A DNA stretch of 64,000 bases from Allobosea sp. (GCF_017308015.1 NZ_JAFKFW010000013.1:57624-121623); one strand, 5' to 3'. Shown: positions 27,612 to 36,169, counted from the stretch's first letter. A program made the numbers and translations. The notes: generated by a model from the sequence alone, not told the origin.

Positions 27612-27686
27612 GCTGCGGTAGCTCAGTGGTAGAGCACTCCATTGGTAATGGAGAGGTCGCGAGTTCAATCCTCGCTCGCAGCACCA
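27612..27686 (+). tRNA. tRNA-Thr (anticodon GGT)
   Basis: A full cloverleaf can be drawn. Acceptor GCTGCGG pairs with TCGCAGC (last pair G-T); D-arm GCTCAGTGGTAGAGC; anticodon arm CTCCA-TTGGTAA-TGGAG with anticodon GGT; T-arm GCGAG-TTCAATC-CTCGC; discriminator A and an encoded CCA end. It decodes ACC/ACT threonine codons. The region that follows is gene-poor and accessory. Confidence 0.95.
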
Positions 27687-28150
27687 GCGCTTCTCGATAA
27701 AATTGAAGCCTTAGCCTCAATCCTCGGCTTGATCGCTAGGCGTATTTCGGCAAACGGACGCAGAATACGGCGGCCGGGTTCTTGGCAAAGCCATGGTCGC
27801 CTTGCCAGCCAAAACCGCGGCAACCACACTCTTACCCAGATAGGCCCAGAGAGATCGGACAATGCGATGCCGGCCTGCGCCACGCCGGCATCTCGAATCC
27901 CAACTCCAAAACCGAACGAAGCCCTCCGTTTCCATCAAGTGTGGAACCACTCCAGGGTCTTATCGATAAGCGCATCGAGGACGGCAAGCGTTCGTGGATC
28001 GAGACGACGGAATCCGCTCGAGCCCTAAGGATCTCCATCGAACGGTAGGCTCCCTGCGTGCGAATGTCAGAATCTCGACAATCTGCAAAACCGCACTCAC
28101 ACGAGCCAGACACGCTTCAGGACACTCGGCTCGGACGAGCCAGTTCATCG
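27687..28150. other. Gene-poor region after tRNA-Thr
   Basis: About 460 bases with no convincing coding region; short open frames on both strands lack family features and ribosome sites. Base composition is slightly less GC-rich than the flanks. No tRNA 3' duplicate or integrase was seen, so a tRNA-borne island is not demonstrated. Confidence 0.45.
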
Positions 28151-28774
28151 TCAGCCGTCGTGAGTGTAGCTGCCTCCGGAGGGAACCGGGCCAAGAGTCC
28201 AGTTGTTGGAAGCGCTCCATGGAAACATATAGAGCGGGTGTGTCATGAGGACGGCACGCAGGAGCTGCCAGTTCGCCGCATCTACCGGATGCGTGCCTCG
28301 TTCGCCGCGCTGATACCGGGCTAGCAAGCCACGTGCGACCCGACCGGCGGATACATAAGGCTCCACAGCCCAGCGTGGCGGCTTTACACCGGTCATCAGA
28401 AACGCAAGAGCCGAGACCACATAGCAGGATGCCTCGTCCTCCGCGGCCGCGATGTTCGTGCCGAGCAGATCATAGGCGCAATGAAGCGACTCGTGGAGAA
28501 CATGGCCTTCCTCGATGCGTCCGAGTATGCGTGGCACCTCCATCGTGTTTGCCGGCACTGAACCGCCGCTGAAGCCGGTGTATTGTGCCGCTGCTCCAGG
28601 GACGATAGCCGCGGGGGGAGATACCGTTGCCCGGCCGGTTTCCAGGGCGCGCGCCACATGGTGAAACGTGCCGGCCGAAATCTCGATGGTCCTGCCACCG
28701 GACGGGAATGTAAAACGGATGCGGGCTGCCGTCGGCCCACGCAAGATTCTGATTACCTGCTGTTTCAGCGTCAT
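28151..28774 (-). CDS. HExxH-motif hypothetical protein (putative zinc metallopeptidase-like)
   Basis: 207 residues; no family recognised. An HExxH motif is present in HVLHESLHCAYDL (His94-Glu95-Ser-Leu-His98), followed by EDEASCYVV (Glu112, Glu114) which could supply the third zinc ligand. The N-terminal part is basic with an FTFPSGGRTIEIS strand-like stretch; the C-terminal end is Ser/Gly-rich. No signal peptide is visible. It stands alone in a gene-poor area after the tRNA. It could be a minimal zincin, an effector or a toxin component; enzymatic activity is inferred from the motif alone. Confidence 0.6.
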   Translation of the reverse strand: MTLKQQVIRILRGPTAARIRFTFPSGGRTIEISAGTFHHVARALETGRATVSPPAAIVPGAAAQYTGFSGGSVPANTMEVPRILGRIEEGHVLHESLHCAYDLLGTNIAAAEDEASCYVVSALAFLMTGVKPPRWAVEPYVSAGRVARGLLARYQRGERGTHPVDAANWQLLRAVLMTHPLYMFPWSASNNWTLGPVPSGGSYTHDG

Positions 28775-29174
28775 CTGTCAGGCCCTTCCACGATTGAAGT
28801 TCCGTGAGCTTTTGTCGCGGCGGGACGCAAAACGGTTCATGGGGCGCGCGGACACGGGCCCGGCACTGGTCGAAGCATGTCGGCAGCGGATCGAGGCAGG
28901 CGCTTGCCGCATTCAGGTTGCTGAACCCGCGATGCGGCCACACAGGCTTTACGGACGATAGGCGACGACGAGAGCAAGAGCCCCCATTTCGTCAGCGCAG
29001 AGAACAGGCAATCCTCGCCTGGCTGGCATCGGATTGTGCGCCCGTCCGGCGGCTCTCGGTATCTGAGACTTCGCTGTAAAGAGCAGGGCGATAGGCATAG
29101 ACAGCCATGGGTACACTGCTCCGACGCCGGCCCATCAGCGCCTGAAATCGGGGGGAAGGCTTTCGTGGAGTTTC
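28775..29174. other. Gene-poor region
   Basis: About 400 bases with no supported gene. Open frames of up to about 90 residues on the plus strand look like composition artefacts (Arg/Ser/Gly-rich, no ribosome site). No hairpin terminator stands out. Confidence 0.4.
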
Positions 29175-29396
29175 TTACCCTCCCTCTCTCCCGTAGTTCA
29201 GATTCTGGGTCGAGTTCGCGCCGCCCCGGGCCTCAGGCCTATTTGCGCCAGTAGGCTCCGGAATTCGTTCCCGCTGAGATTCAGCAGAATCCGGCTTGGC
29301 GCCGAAACCTTCCCTTGTCGGTGGATGGATCGATTGGGCAACAGCCCCTCCGATCAAAAGCATCGAGATTGCCATGGCCGGCAGATGAATTCTCAT
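29175..29396 (-). CDS. Small secreted hypothetical protein
   Basis: 73 residues. Positions 1-22 (MRIHLPAMAISMLLIGGAVA) form a convincing signal peptide with cleavage after AVA or AQS. The mature part is polar, rich in Pro, Glu, Arg and Asn, and likely unstructured. ATG 29396 is favoured over one 12 bases upstream by GGAG placed six bases before it. No homologue is recalled; the small size keeps confidence moderate. Confidence 0.5.
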   Translation of the reverse strand: MRIHLPAMAISMLLIGGAVAQSIHPPTREGFGAKPDSAESQRERIPEPTGANRPEARGGANSTQNLNYGREGG

Positions 29397-29560
29397 CGGG
29401 CGCTCCACTTCATACCGAGCGAACGCGCGTGTCGGGCACCGCGTTCCTCGACGCCATCGCCGGCAGGAGATCGACGCATCGGAACAGGCTGGCGCCCGCC
29501 CCGTTAAGCCATGAGCGGCAGGAGCAGGTCTTCGGCCGAACAGGTCAGATGGAGGCGGAA

Positions 29561-29818
29561 ATGGTCGATGTGAGCGAAAAGGTAAGCGATACGAATCTGG
29601 AGCAGCTCAAGATCATATTCAACTCGCTCTATCTCTGCCTTGAATTCGCGATGAAACACATCGCGGCTCGCGATGGTGTAGAGGCTGCTGCTGAATTCAA
29701 AAACCTACTGCTGGAAGCTCTGACTGCAGGAGATATCAACATGGCACTTTTGGAAGAAAGCAAGACATTCGACATCGTGGTTTCCAAGGTGCAGACCTTG
29801 GGCAACGAGCCGGCGTAA
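29561..29818 (+). CDS. Small acidic helical hypothetical protein
   Basis: 85 residues (MVDVSEKVSDTNLEQLKI...). A mainly helical, slightly acidic protein with amphipathic segments (FNSLYLCLEFAMKHIA, EAAAEFKNLLLEAL). GGAGG lies five bases before the ATG at 29561, a good ribosome site, and a second ATG 12 bases upstream is less well placed. Codon use is less GC-biased than in the neighbours, in line with accessory origin. Function unknown. Confidence 0.55.
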   Translation: MVDVSEKVSDTNLEQLKIIFNSLYLCLEFAMKHIAARDGVEAAAEFKNLLLEALTAGDINMALLEESKTFDIVVSKVQTLGNEPA

Positions 29819-30014
29819 GGCAGCTTCTGATTTATCGCTGTTTCTTCGCGAGAGCCGGTGCCCGCATGCCGACCGCGAGCCGGATGTCGCACAGCCCGGG
29901 GTTTCTTGCCCGAATCCTCGATCAACATGAAGGCGGCATCTGTCCCGCCGGTTGCCCAAGTTTCTGGCCGCCCCTCTTCCGCCAGCAAGGGCGCACTCTG
30001 TCCACGCAGTTGCG

Positions 30015-31178
30015 TCAACTTACGTTGACCAGCAGCAACATCAGCTCCGCCTGCCGCGATGTGCCCGTCTTATGAAAGATCGCCTTCAATCGCGTTCGGG
30101 CAGTTCCCAGGGTGATACCGAGCCGTTCCGCCGCCTCGGCAATCGTTTCACCCAGCAGCAAGCGCCTGCAGAAGGTGATTTCCGATTGCGTCAGGCCGAA
30201 GCTTCCGCCTAGCGCCTCGAGGCCGCCGGCATCCATCCCCCTCGAACCGAGATCAACGGCCAGCACCAGGACCATGCGCCGCAGCGGAAGCAGGGCAAGA
30301 CGCGTTCCGCCCGGCGGCTGCGCGACCGGCAGCGCGGCGACCGACACCTGCCATGCGCCAGCCACGGTGCGGAAACCGATCCGTGAAATCGGCGTGGGCT
30401 CTCCCCGGGAGAGCTTTTCCAGCGCGGCCGCGAAGCGATCATCCGCAACCGCATCGGAAAGATAGCAGCGGCCATGCCGAACCGCCACGCCCTGCCCCGA
30501 AGCGAAGAGACGTGCTGCAGGCCGGTTTGCCTCGCGCAGACGCCGGCTGCCATCGACGATGAAGGCCGCGCCGCGGCTGCGCTCCACAAGGGCTGCTTCG
30601 GCGACCACCGTTTCCACGCTCATGCGCAGGAGGCGGGCCAAGTTGACCGAACGCTGCAGATTGCCGCGGATATTGGTCAGTACTTTGACCGTCGCCGTAT
30701 CATAGACGCCGGATTTCGACAGAGGATAGTGCACGAGAAGGTTTACGACCTCACCGCTCTCACCAACGAATTTCATGCCAGCGGCAGCCACCGCCCGGTT
30801 CTGGGGAAGCAGCCAATCGTTGTAGAACTCGGTCTTGCTGAAATTCTGGGCCGGAGACACCTCTTCCGAGGCAGCGATCGTGGTTCCCTTGATGCGTCCC
30901 CAGTAAACGTTCCAAGGATTGATATAGGCGAAATGCTCCGCATAGGCAGCGGCGAAAGCCGGGTCCATGTTCTGGAGCGATAGGAAATTGAGGCGACTCT
31001 CGGAAAAATTCATGTTGGCGAGGCCACCCCACGAACCGGGAAAGGCTTCACTCAGGATCGCCGGAACCTGGTCCCACGACCCCTCTCCGAAGGTTGCAGC
31101 ATCGATGGCCGCAGCCACATTGCGGCTGATGACCGACACGCGGTCGTCGTCGTAGGAGTCCAGCGATACCGATCCCAT
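30015..31178 (-). CDS. LuxR-family transcriptional regulator (long N-terminal sensor), copy 1
   Basis: 387 residues. The C-terminal 65 residues are a LuxR-type helix-turn-helix (LTQSEITFCRRLLLGETIAEA..., GTARTRLKAIFHKTGTSRQ). The N-terminal about 170 residues lack a receiver domain or a known autoinducer domain; a PAS-like middle part (AFIVDGSRRLREANRPA) is likely. The same layout recurs at 35373-35993 and 38062-39201. Ligand and targets are unknown. It is divergent from the RidA gene. Confidence 0.85.
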   Translation of the reverse strand: MGSVSLDSYDDDRVSVISRNVAAAIDAATFGEGSWDQVPAILSEAFPGSWGGLANMNFSESRLNFLSLQNMDPAFAAAYAEHFAYINPWNVYWGRIKGTTIAASEEVSPAQNFSKTEFYNDWLLPQNRAVAAAGMKFVGESGEVVNLLVHYPLSKSGVYDTATVKVLTNIRGNLQRSVNLARLLRMSVETVVAEAALVERSRGAAFIVDGSRRLREANRPAARLFASGQGVAVRHGRCYLSDAVADDRFAAALEKLSRGEPTPISRIGFRTVAGAWQVSVAALPVAQPPGGTRLALLPLRRMVLVLAVDLGSRGMDAGGLEALGGSFGLTQSEITFCRRLLLGETIAEAAERLGITLGTARTRLKAIFHKTGTSRQAELMLLLVNVS

Positions 31179-31397
31179 TCCGGGTGCGCCCCGAGCGTTC
31201 GGAGGTGGCTGCCCTGTCGCGGCTGTCCGACCTGGCCTGCGTCCAGGTTAATCTATGGAATTTGCGCGAGAGAAGAAAAATCGCTCAAGCGACGCTGGAA
31301 TACCAAGACAGCAGCCACATTTTCACCGTTTCCCGACGATCGCGTTGCTCTCGCGGCGGCCGGTCTCCAGGATCGGCCTCCACCGACGGAGTCTGCC

Positions 31398-31786
31398 ATG
31401 GCCAAGCGCATCATCACCTCGGACCGCATCCACAAAGGCCGCCTGCCCTTCGCCCAGGCGACGGTCGCAGGCGGCTTCATGTTCGTCTGCTGCATCGGCA
31501 CCGACAAGGACGGCAAGCTCGCCATCGGCGATGCCCGGGCCCAGACCCAGCAATGCATCGACAATATCAAGACCCTGCTCGAAGAAGCCGGCGGCGGCCT
31601 CGACGATATCGTGAAATGCACCGTCTATGTCACCGACCGCGCCTATTGGGAGCCGATGAACGAGGTCTATTTCGCCAATTTCGCCGAGGCGACGCCGCAT
31701 CGTGTCTCCGCATCGTCAACGGCCTCGGCTCACCGGACTGCATCGTGGAGATCGACGCGACCGCCTATCTCGGCGACAGGACCTGA
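31398..31786 (+). pseudogene. RidA/YjgF family protein, frameshifted
   Basis: RidA-type enamine/imine deaminases remove reactive intermediates of PLP enzymes. The frame from ATG 31398 encodes a normal start and core (ITSDRIHKGRLPFAQATVAG, CTVYVTDRAYWEPMNEVYF) until about 31700. After that the RidA ending (CIVEIDATAYLGDRT, stop at 31786) continues in the -1 frame. The break lies around 31701-31710, just past TPHRV. A single-base deletion or sequencing error explains it; uncorrected, translation would run on to 31946 through unrelated sequence. The active-site Arg region is at the junction. I call it broken as sequenced. Confidence 0.75.
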
Positions 31787-31804
31787 GTGGTCCTGCTTGC
31801 CCGG

Positions 31805-32476
31805 TCATCGCCCTCCCGCAGCGATCAGGATCTGCTGCATCCTGGTCTGGCCGCGTTTGCGGGCATGCTGGAGCGGAGTGACGCCGTCGCGGTCGGCGAG
31901 GTTCACATCGGCACCGGCGGCGAGCAGATCCTTGACGATCTGCTGATGCCTCTCGCCGCCATCGCTCAGGATGATCGCCTCCAGGAGCCCGGTCCAACCG
32001 AGATTGTTGATATGATCGACGGCAATGCCGGCCGCAATCAGGGTACGGACGGTCTCGACATGACCGCGCTCGCAGGCCGGAATGAGCGCGGTACCGCCGT
32101 AGCGATTGGTGCTCTTCAGGTCGGCGCCATGCTCCAGCGTCAGCTTGAGGATAGCGAGATGGCCGCGCGCGCCCGCATAGAGATAGGGGCTGTCGTTGAT
32201 GGCATCCTTGGCGTTCACGTCCGCACCGGCCTCGATCAGAGCGCGGGCGGCATCGAGGCGGTTTTCATGGGTGGCGACGAGCAGGGCCGTTTGCGCGCGG
32301 CTGTCGCGCCCGTCGACGGCGACCCCCTCGGCGATGAGGCGCTTGATCGCAGCAACATCGTCCTTGGCCGCCGCCACATGCAATCTTGTATCTGTCATGG
32401 CTTGTCCCAAAGCTGTCTGCGGACCGAGGGCCAGCAGGAGAAGAAGGAAGGCAAGGGTCAGCGGCGATCTGATCAA
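31805..32476 (-). CDS. Exported ankyrin-repeat protein
   Basis: 223 residues. A TTG start at 32476 has GGAG six bases before it and gives a clear signal peptide (LTLAFLLLLLALGPQTALGQ, then A); longer starts add non-family residues. The mature protein holds five or six ankyrin repeats (for example DSRAQTALLVATHENRLDAARAL and GVTPLQHARKRG), a protein-binding scaffold, probably periplasmic. It ends 18 bases from the RidA stop (convergent). Partner unknown. Confidence 0.85.
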   Translation of the reverse strand: MIRSPLTLAFLLLLLALGPQTALGQAMTDTRLHVAAAKDDVAAIKRLIAEGVAVDGRDSRAQTALLVATHENRLDAARALIEAGADVNAKDAINDSPYLYAGARGHLAILKLTLEHGADLKSTNRYGGTALIPACERGHVETVRTLIAAGIAVDHINNLGWTGLLEAIILSDGGERHQQIVKDLLAAGADVNLADRDGVTPLQHARKRGQTRMQQILIAAGGR

Positions 32477-32510
32477 TTTCGTCTCCGTAAGAGACCTGGG
32501 AACGGCAACA

Positions 32511-33431
32511 TCAACCACGCCGGGCCGGGACCAGGATCGCGCCTGAGGCCGCAATGACCAGGGCGAGGCCCAGCCAATCGGTCGGCGTCGGCCGCTCGCC
32601 GAGCAACAGCACCGAGCCGAGCACGCCGACCGCCGGCACCATCAGCGTACCGAGGCTGGCGATGCCGGCGGGCAGGCGCGCAACCACAGTGAACCACAGG
32701 AAATAGGCCAGCGCCTGCGCCCCGATGATGTGGAAGCCCAGCGCCGTTAGCACGCGCGACGACAGCAGTTTCGGGACCGGCAGGCCTTCGAAGACGAGCA
32801 TGCCGATGCCGGCGACGAGCCCGCCGATGAGCAATTGCCAGGCCGCGATGGCAAGTGCCGGAGCCGAGACCGGCCAGCGCTTGGTGACGATCGTGCCCAG
32901 TGCCCAGCTCACCGCCGCGCAAAGCGCCAGCATCAGCCCGAAGGAAAGCTGCCCGGCGAGGATCAGCGGCAAACCCAGGCAGACAAGGCCGGCGATGCCG
33001 AGCGTAAGGCCGGCGAGGCGACGCCCGTCGAAGACCTCTCCGAGCACGAAGCGGGCGAGCAGCGTCGCCCAGATCGGCATGGTGAAGGTCAGGATGGCGG
33101 CACGCGAGGTCGGCGCCGCGAGCTGGGCGAAAGCGAGCAGCACGTTGAAAGCCGCAATCGAGAGAATGCCGGCAATGACAAGGCGCAACCACTGCGCTCG
33201 CGGCACGGCGAGCGGAACACCGCGCGCCAGCGCGACCGCTACGAGGACGACGCCGGCGAAGCTCATGCCGGCGGCGCGCAGGGTCCATGGCGCGATCTCC
33301 GTCAACGAGATCCGCACCGCCGGCCAGTTGAAGCCCCAGAGCAGTCCGAGCAATGGAACGAGCAGCAGCGCCCTGCTCGATCGCCCGGCATCCCCCCGAG
33401 CGCGCGGCAATCCCGCTTCCTGCTTCAGCAT
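32511..33431 (-). CDS. EamA/DMT-superfamily transporter
   Basis: 306 residues, ten predicted membrane segments in two EamA repeats of five; typical features are LLGLLWGFNWPAVRISL and the internal repeat at about residue 160 (LCAAVSWALGTIVTKRW). Members export amino acids or other metabolites, or import nucleotide sugars; the substrate is unknown. ATG 33431 is favoured by GGAGGG upstream. It is followed by the ankyrin gene; upstream lies the M20 hydrolase on the same strand. Confidence 0.88.
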   Translation of the reverse strand: MLKQEAGLPRARGDAGRSSRALLLVPLLGLLWGFNWPAVRISLTEIAPWTLRAAGMSFAGVVLVAVALARGVPLAVPRAQWLRLVIAGILSIAAFNVLLAFAQLAAPTSRAAILTFTMPIWATLLARFVLGEVFDGRRLAGLTLGIAGLVCLGLPLILAGQLSFGLMLALCAAVSWALGTIVTKRWPVSAPALAIAAWQLLIGGLVAGIGMLVFEGLPVPKLLSSRVLTALGFHIIGAQALAYFLWFTVVARLPAGIASLGTLMVPAVGVLGSVLLLGERPTPTDWLGLALVIAASGAILVPARRG

Positions 33432-33439
33432 GGGGCCCT

Positions 33440-33474
33440 CCGAAAACCGGTTCCCATCTTTCGGTCCGATGCCC
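33440..33474. repeat. Dispersed intergenic element with GAAAACCGGTT core
   Basis: CGAAAACCGGTTCCCATCTT followed by TCGGTCCGATGC. It matches the core of the element at 5378-5427 and lies in the short gap between the EamA transporter and the M20 hydrolase. Confidence 0.45.
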
Positions 33475-33484
33475 GGGGCGGCGC

Positions 33485-34774
33485 TCAAGCGTCGACGCTT
33501 TCGAGGCCGCACCATTCGGCGACGAAGAGCGCCATCGCGCCGGTGATGCGCTTCACCGAGGCGAGGCTGACTCGCTCATCGAAGGCGTGGATGTTCTCGC
33601 CCATCGGACCGTAGCAGAGCGCGGGAATCTTGTCGTAGAGCGCGTGGACGCGGGCATCGAGATAGGCCGGCGTCATGAAGCTCTTCAGCGGCTTGCCGAG
33701 CGCCGCCTCATGCGCGCGTCCGAGCACGGCTTCCGCCTCGCTGCCGGGCTCCAGCACGTAGCCCTCGGCCCAGAAGCCGTTGAAGGTGACCTTCGGCGGA
33801 TTGTTCGCCAGGAACGAATCGCCACGTGCGGCGTCGCGAATGCAGTCCTCGATGCGCTGCGCGGTCTCCTTGGCGGTGACGCCGGGATAGAGGCCGACAC
33901 GGCAATCGACGCGGCACCAGCACGGGACCGAGGAGGCCCAGTCGCCACCCTCGATCTTGCCGATGTTCAGATTGATCGGATGGGCCTGATCCTCGAAATG
34001 CTCGCGGCCGGCCTTCTCGACGTTGAACTGTTCCTCAAGCTTTCGTAGCGCGGCGACGACCCGGTAGGCGGCGTCGATCGCATTGGCGCCGACACCCATC
34101 TCGCGGACATGGGCGGGAATGCCGCGCACCTCGAACTGGAACCAGAGCACGCCCGCATTGGCACGGGCCAGCATCTCGTGCTCCGGCTCGGGGATCAGCG
34201 CGGCATCGGCTCGATAACCACGCAGATGCGTCATCAGTGCGCCATTGCCGGTCGATTCCTCCTCGACGACGGATTCGACATAGACCGTCGCCGCCGGCTG
34301 CATCCCGATGCTCCTGAGCGCATCGAGGCAAAAGAGATTCGCGGCAGCGCCCGCCTTCATGTCCGCGCTGCCGCGGCCATACATCCAGTCGCCCTCGATC
34401 ACCGGATCGAAGGGCGCATGCTTCCACTGATCGGCTGGGCCGGCCGGAACGACGTCGACATGGGCCTGCAGGATCAGCGAGCGACCCTTCTCCTCGCGGG
34501 GATGATGAATGCCGACGACAATCGGAGCGTCGGAATGCGTATCGGAAAAGGGCGCGCCGCCGGGATGGGCCGCGATCGCCTCCTTGTCCATGGCGAAGCG
34601 GTCCATGATGAAGCCGCGCTGCTTCATTGCCCGGAAGATGAAGTCCTGAACCGTGTGTTCCTGCCCGCGCGTGGAGGCGAAGCGGACGAGCTCCTGCGTA
34701 TAAGCGACCTGCTCGTCGAAGCCCGCCTCGACGGCGGCGAGGATTTTTGCACGCAAGGCGGGGTCGAGAGGCAT
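33485..34774 (-). CDS. M20-family deacylase/peptidase (ArgE/DapE-like)
   Basis: 429 residues. Metal-dependent amidohydrolase of the M20 family with AHVDVVPAGP (His, Asp), GRGSADMKAG (Asp) and ESVVEEEST (catalytic Glu pair), plus the dimerisation insert. Closest in layout to ArgE/DapE-related deacylases; the substrate is not predictable. An ABC permease remnant lies just upstream, which suggests it once belonged to a peptide or amino-acid uptake cluster. Confidence 0.88.
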   Translation of the reverse strand: MPLDPALRAKILAAVEAGFDEQVAYTQELVRFASTRGQEHTVQDFIFRAMKQRGFIMDRFAMDKEAIAAHPGGAPFSDTHSDAPIVVGIHHPREEKGRSLILQAHVDVVPAGPADQWKHAPFDPVIEGDWMYGRGSADMKAGAAANLFCLDALRSIGMQPAATVYVESVVEEESTGNGALMTHLRGYRADAALIPEPEHEMLARANAGVLWFQFEVRGIPAHVREMGVGANAIDAAYRVVAALRKLEEQFNVEKAGREHFEDQAHPINLNIGKIEGGDWASSVPCWCRVDCRVGLYPGVTAKETAQRIEDCIRDAARGDSFLANNPPKVTFNGFWAEGYVLEPGSEAEAVLGRAHEAALGKPLKSFMTPAYLDARVHALYDKIPALCYGPMGENIHAFDERVSLASVKRITGAMALFVAEWCGLESVDA

Positions 34775-34791
34775 GGTCGTTCCTATGCAGA

Positions 34792-34890
34792 ATCATGCCC
34801 GGCTTCACCCGAGCATCCCGGAAACCAGTGTCAGCTCGCTACGAGATTCCCGGGGCTTGGTTCCGCTTCGCCCCGGGGATGACGGCGAGA
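34792..34890. repeat. Intergenic palindromic element
   Basis: Left arm CATGCCCGGCTTCACCCGAG and the right part with an internal hairpin CCCGGGGC (34849-34856) / GCCCCGGG (34870-34877) followed by ATGACGG. The form (CATGCCCGG ... CCGGGGATGAC) is like intergenic palindromes common in Hyphomicrobiales. It lies just upstream of the M20 hydrolase gene. Confidence 0.45.
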
Positions 34891-34979
34891 ACCCTATTAG
34901 TGCCCGAAGCGCCCGCGGCCGGGCACTGCCGCCAGCAGTTGTCGTGCATACGCGTGCTGCGGGTCGGCTCGTCTCGACG

Positions 34980-35185
34980 ATGCGGCCGCGTATCTGCACC
35001 GCGATCCCCAGGTCGTGCAGCACGAGCCTCGTCACGAAGAGCGCGAGACCTGTGAAGAAGCTGATCCAGCAGGCGGAGAGCCGGAGCGTGCGCACCCCGC
35101 CGAGCACATGGCCCCGGCTCATCGGATCGAAGCTGCCGAGCCTGAGGAAGGAGAGCGGAGATTCCAGCAGGATCGCCGCGCGGTC
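34980..35185 (-). pseudogene. Remnant of a Dpp/Opp-type ABC transporter permease
   Basis: An otherwise non-coding stretch has one frame that reads AAILLESPLSFLRLGS, then WISFFTGLALFVTRLVLHDL. It matches the end of DppC/GsiD-type permeases (usual form ILxESSLSFLGLG ... WxSFFPGLAILLTVLALNLxG). The start and most of the protein are missing and no ribosome site is present. It is a decayed fragment upstream of the M20 hydrolase. Confidence 0.6.
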
Positions 35186-35372
35186 ATCAGCCAGAGGCGG
35201 GCGCCATGAATGAAGCGGGATGCGAGATTGCGGCCGAGCGTCGATACCCAGCGGGCCGCGCTTGAGGCAATCCGTGCCGTCATCCTGCGTTTCGAGATCG
35301 GTGTTCCCGAACATCACGGCCGATGTCGAGACAATACCGAATGTCGATACGACGCGTCTTCGGACCGCCTGC

Positions 35373-35993
35373 TCAGCGGACCTCCTCGACATAGGTCGCG
35401 ACGAAGCGGACGAGTTCGCTCTGCCGGGCCGTGCCGGTCTTGGCGAAGAGACGCTGGAGATGGGTCCGGGCCGTGGTCGGCGCGATGCCCAGCCGTTTGG
35501 CGGCGATGATCGTGTCGAGCCCCTCGACCATCAGGGCCAGCATACGCTCCTCGGTCGGCGTCAGGCCGCAGGTCTCGCTGACCCGGGCGATATTGCGGTC
35601 GATCGCACTCTCAGGATCATCCACCGTCAGGACGAACAATTCGATACTGCTCAGATGGACAGCCTCGACCGCGATCTGCCTGCCGTTGCGCAGCATCAGC
35701 GGCAGCCGCGTCTCGCCGACGACGCTGCCATTGCGGCAGCGTTTCAACCAGACCTGCAGCCGCGCCATGAAATCCTTGTCGCAGGCGGTAAAGCGGTCGA
35801 TGCCGCCCAGACCGTCGCGGGCAAGCGCTTCCGCACCGCGATTGCCAAAGCGCTGGTTCAGTTCGGCATCGATGACGAAAACCGGCCTGGAAGCCCGTCC
35901 GAAGGCTTCGGCAGCCACGTCATGGCGCGGCGGAAACGGGGGGTAGCTCGTCCTGCCGACAATCGAGACATGAAGCGACATCGCAATATCCAT
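35373..35993 (-). CDS. LuxR-family transcriptional regulator, copy 2
   Basis: About 206 residues from ATG 35993 (another ATG 12 bases downstream is possible). The C-terminal LuxR helix-turn-helix reads LTPTEERMLALMVEGLDTII and TTARTHLQRLFAKTGTARQS. The N-terminal part (FVIDAELNQRFGNRG) is a short PAS-like domain, without receiver Asp. It shares the domain plan with copies at 30015 and 38062 but is shorter. Targets unknown; the neighbour on the left is the permease remnant. Confidence 0.8.
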   Translation of the reverse strand: MDIAMSLHVSIVGRTSYPPFPPRHDVAAEAFGRASRPVFVIDAELNQRFGNRGAEALARDGLGGIDRFTACDKDFMARLQVWLKRCRNGSVVGETRLPLMLRNGRQIAVEAVHLSSIELFVLTVDDPESAIDRNIARVSETCGLTPTEERMLALMVEGLDTIIAAKRLGIAPTTARTHLQRLFAKTGTARQSELVRFVATYVEEVR

Positions 35994-36169
35994 CCCTGCA
36001 ATCAGCGGATCGCCGCACCGTGTCGCCGGTCTCATTGGGGCCGGACGAATGCTGCTCCGTTTCCCTTGGTCGCGGCGAGTTGCGGGCAGGTTCAAATCCC
36101 GCCTCGGATTTTGGACTGCCATTGGATATCGAAAGCGGTTGCCCGCGGGGGCATCTCGACGGTGTCGCG

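Noticed and set aside
27612-29818. tRNA-Thr as attachment site of an integrated island
   Set aside because: No integrase, no duplicated tRNA 3' end and no sharp boundary were seen; only gene content suggests accessory DNA.
31398-31946. RidA fused to a C-terminal extension
   Set aside because: The extension is out-of-frame RidA 3' sequence followed by antisense ankyrin sequence, so a frameshift is the better explanation.
34805-35392. A 195-codon intact gene upstream of the M20 hydrolase
   Set aside because: Only about 70 residues resemble a permease; ends are unrelated and no ribosome site exists, so I treat it as a remnant.
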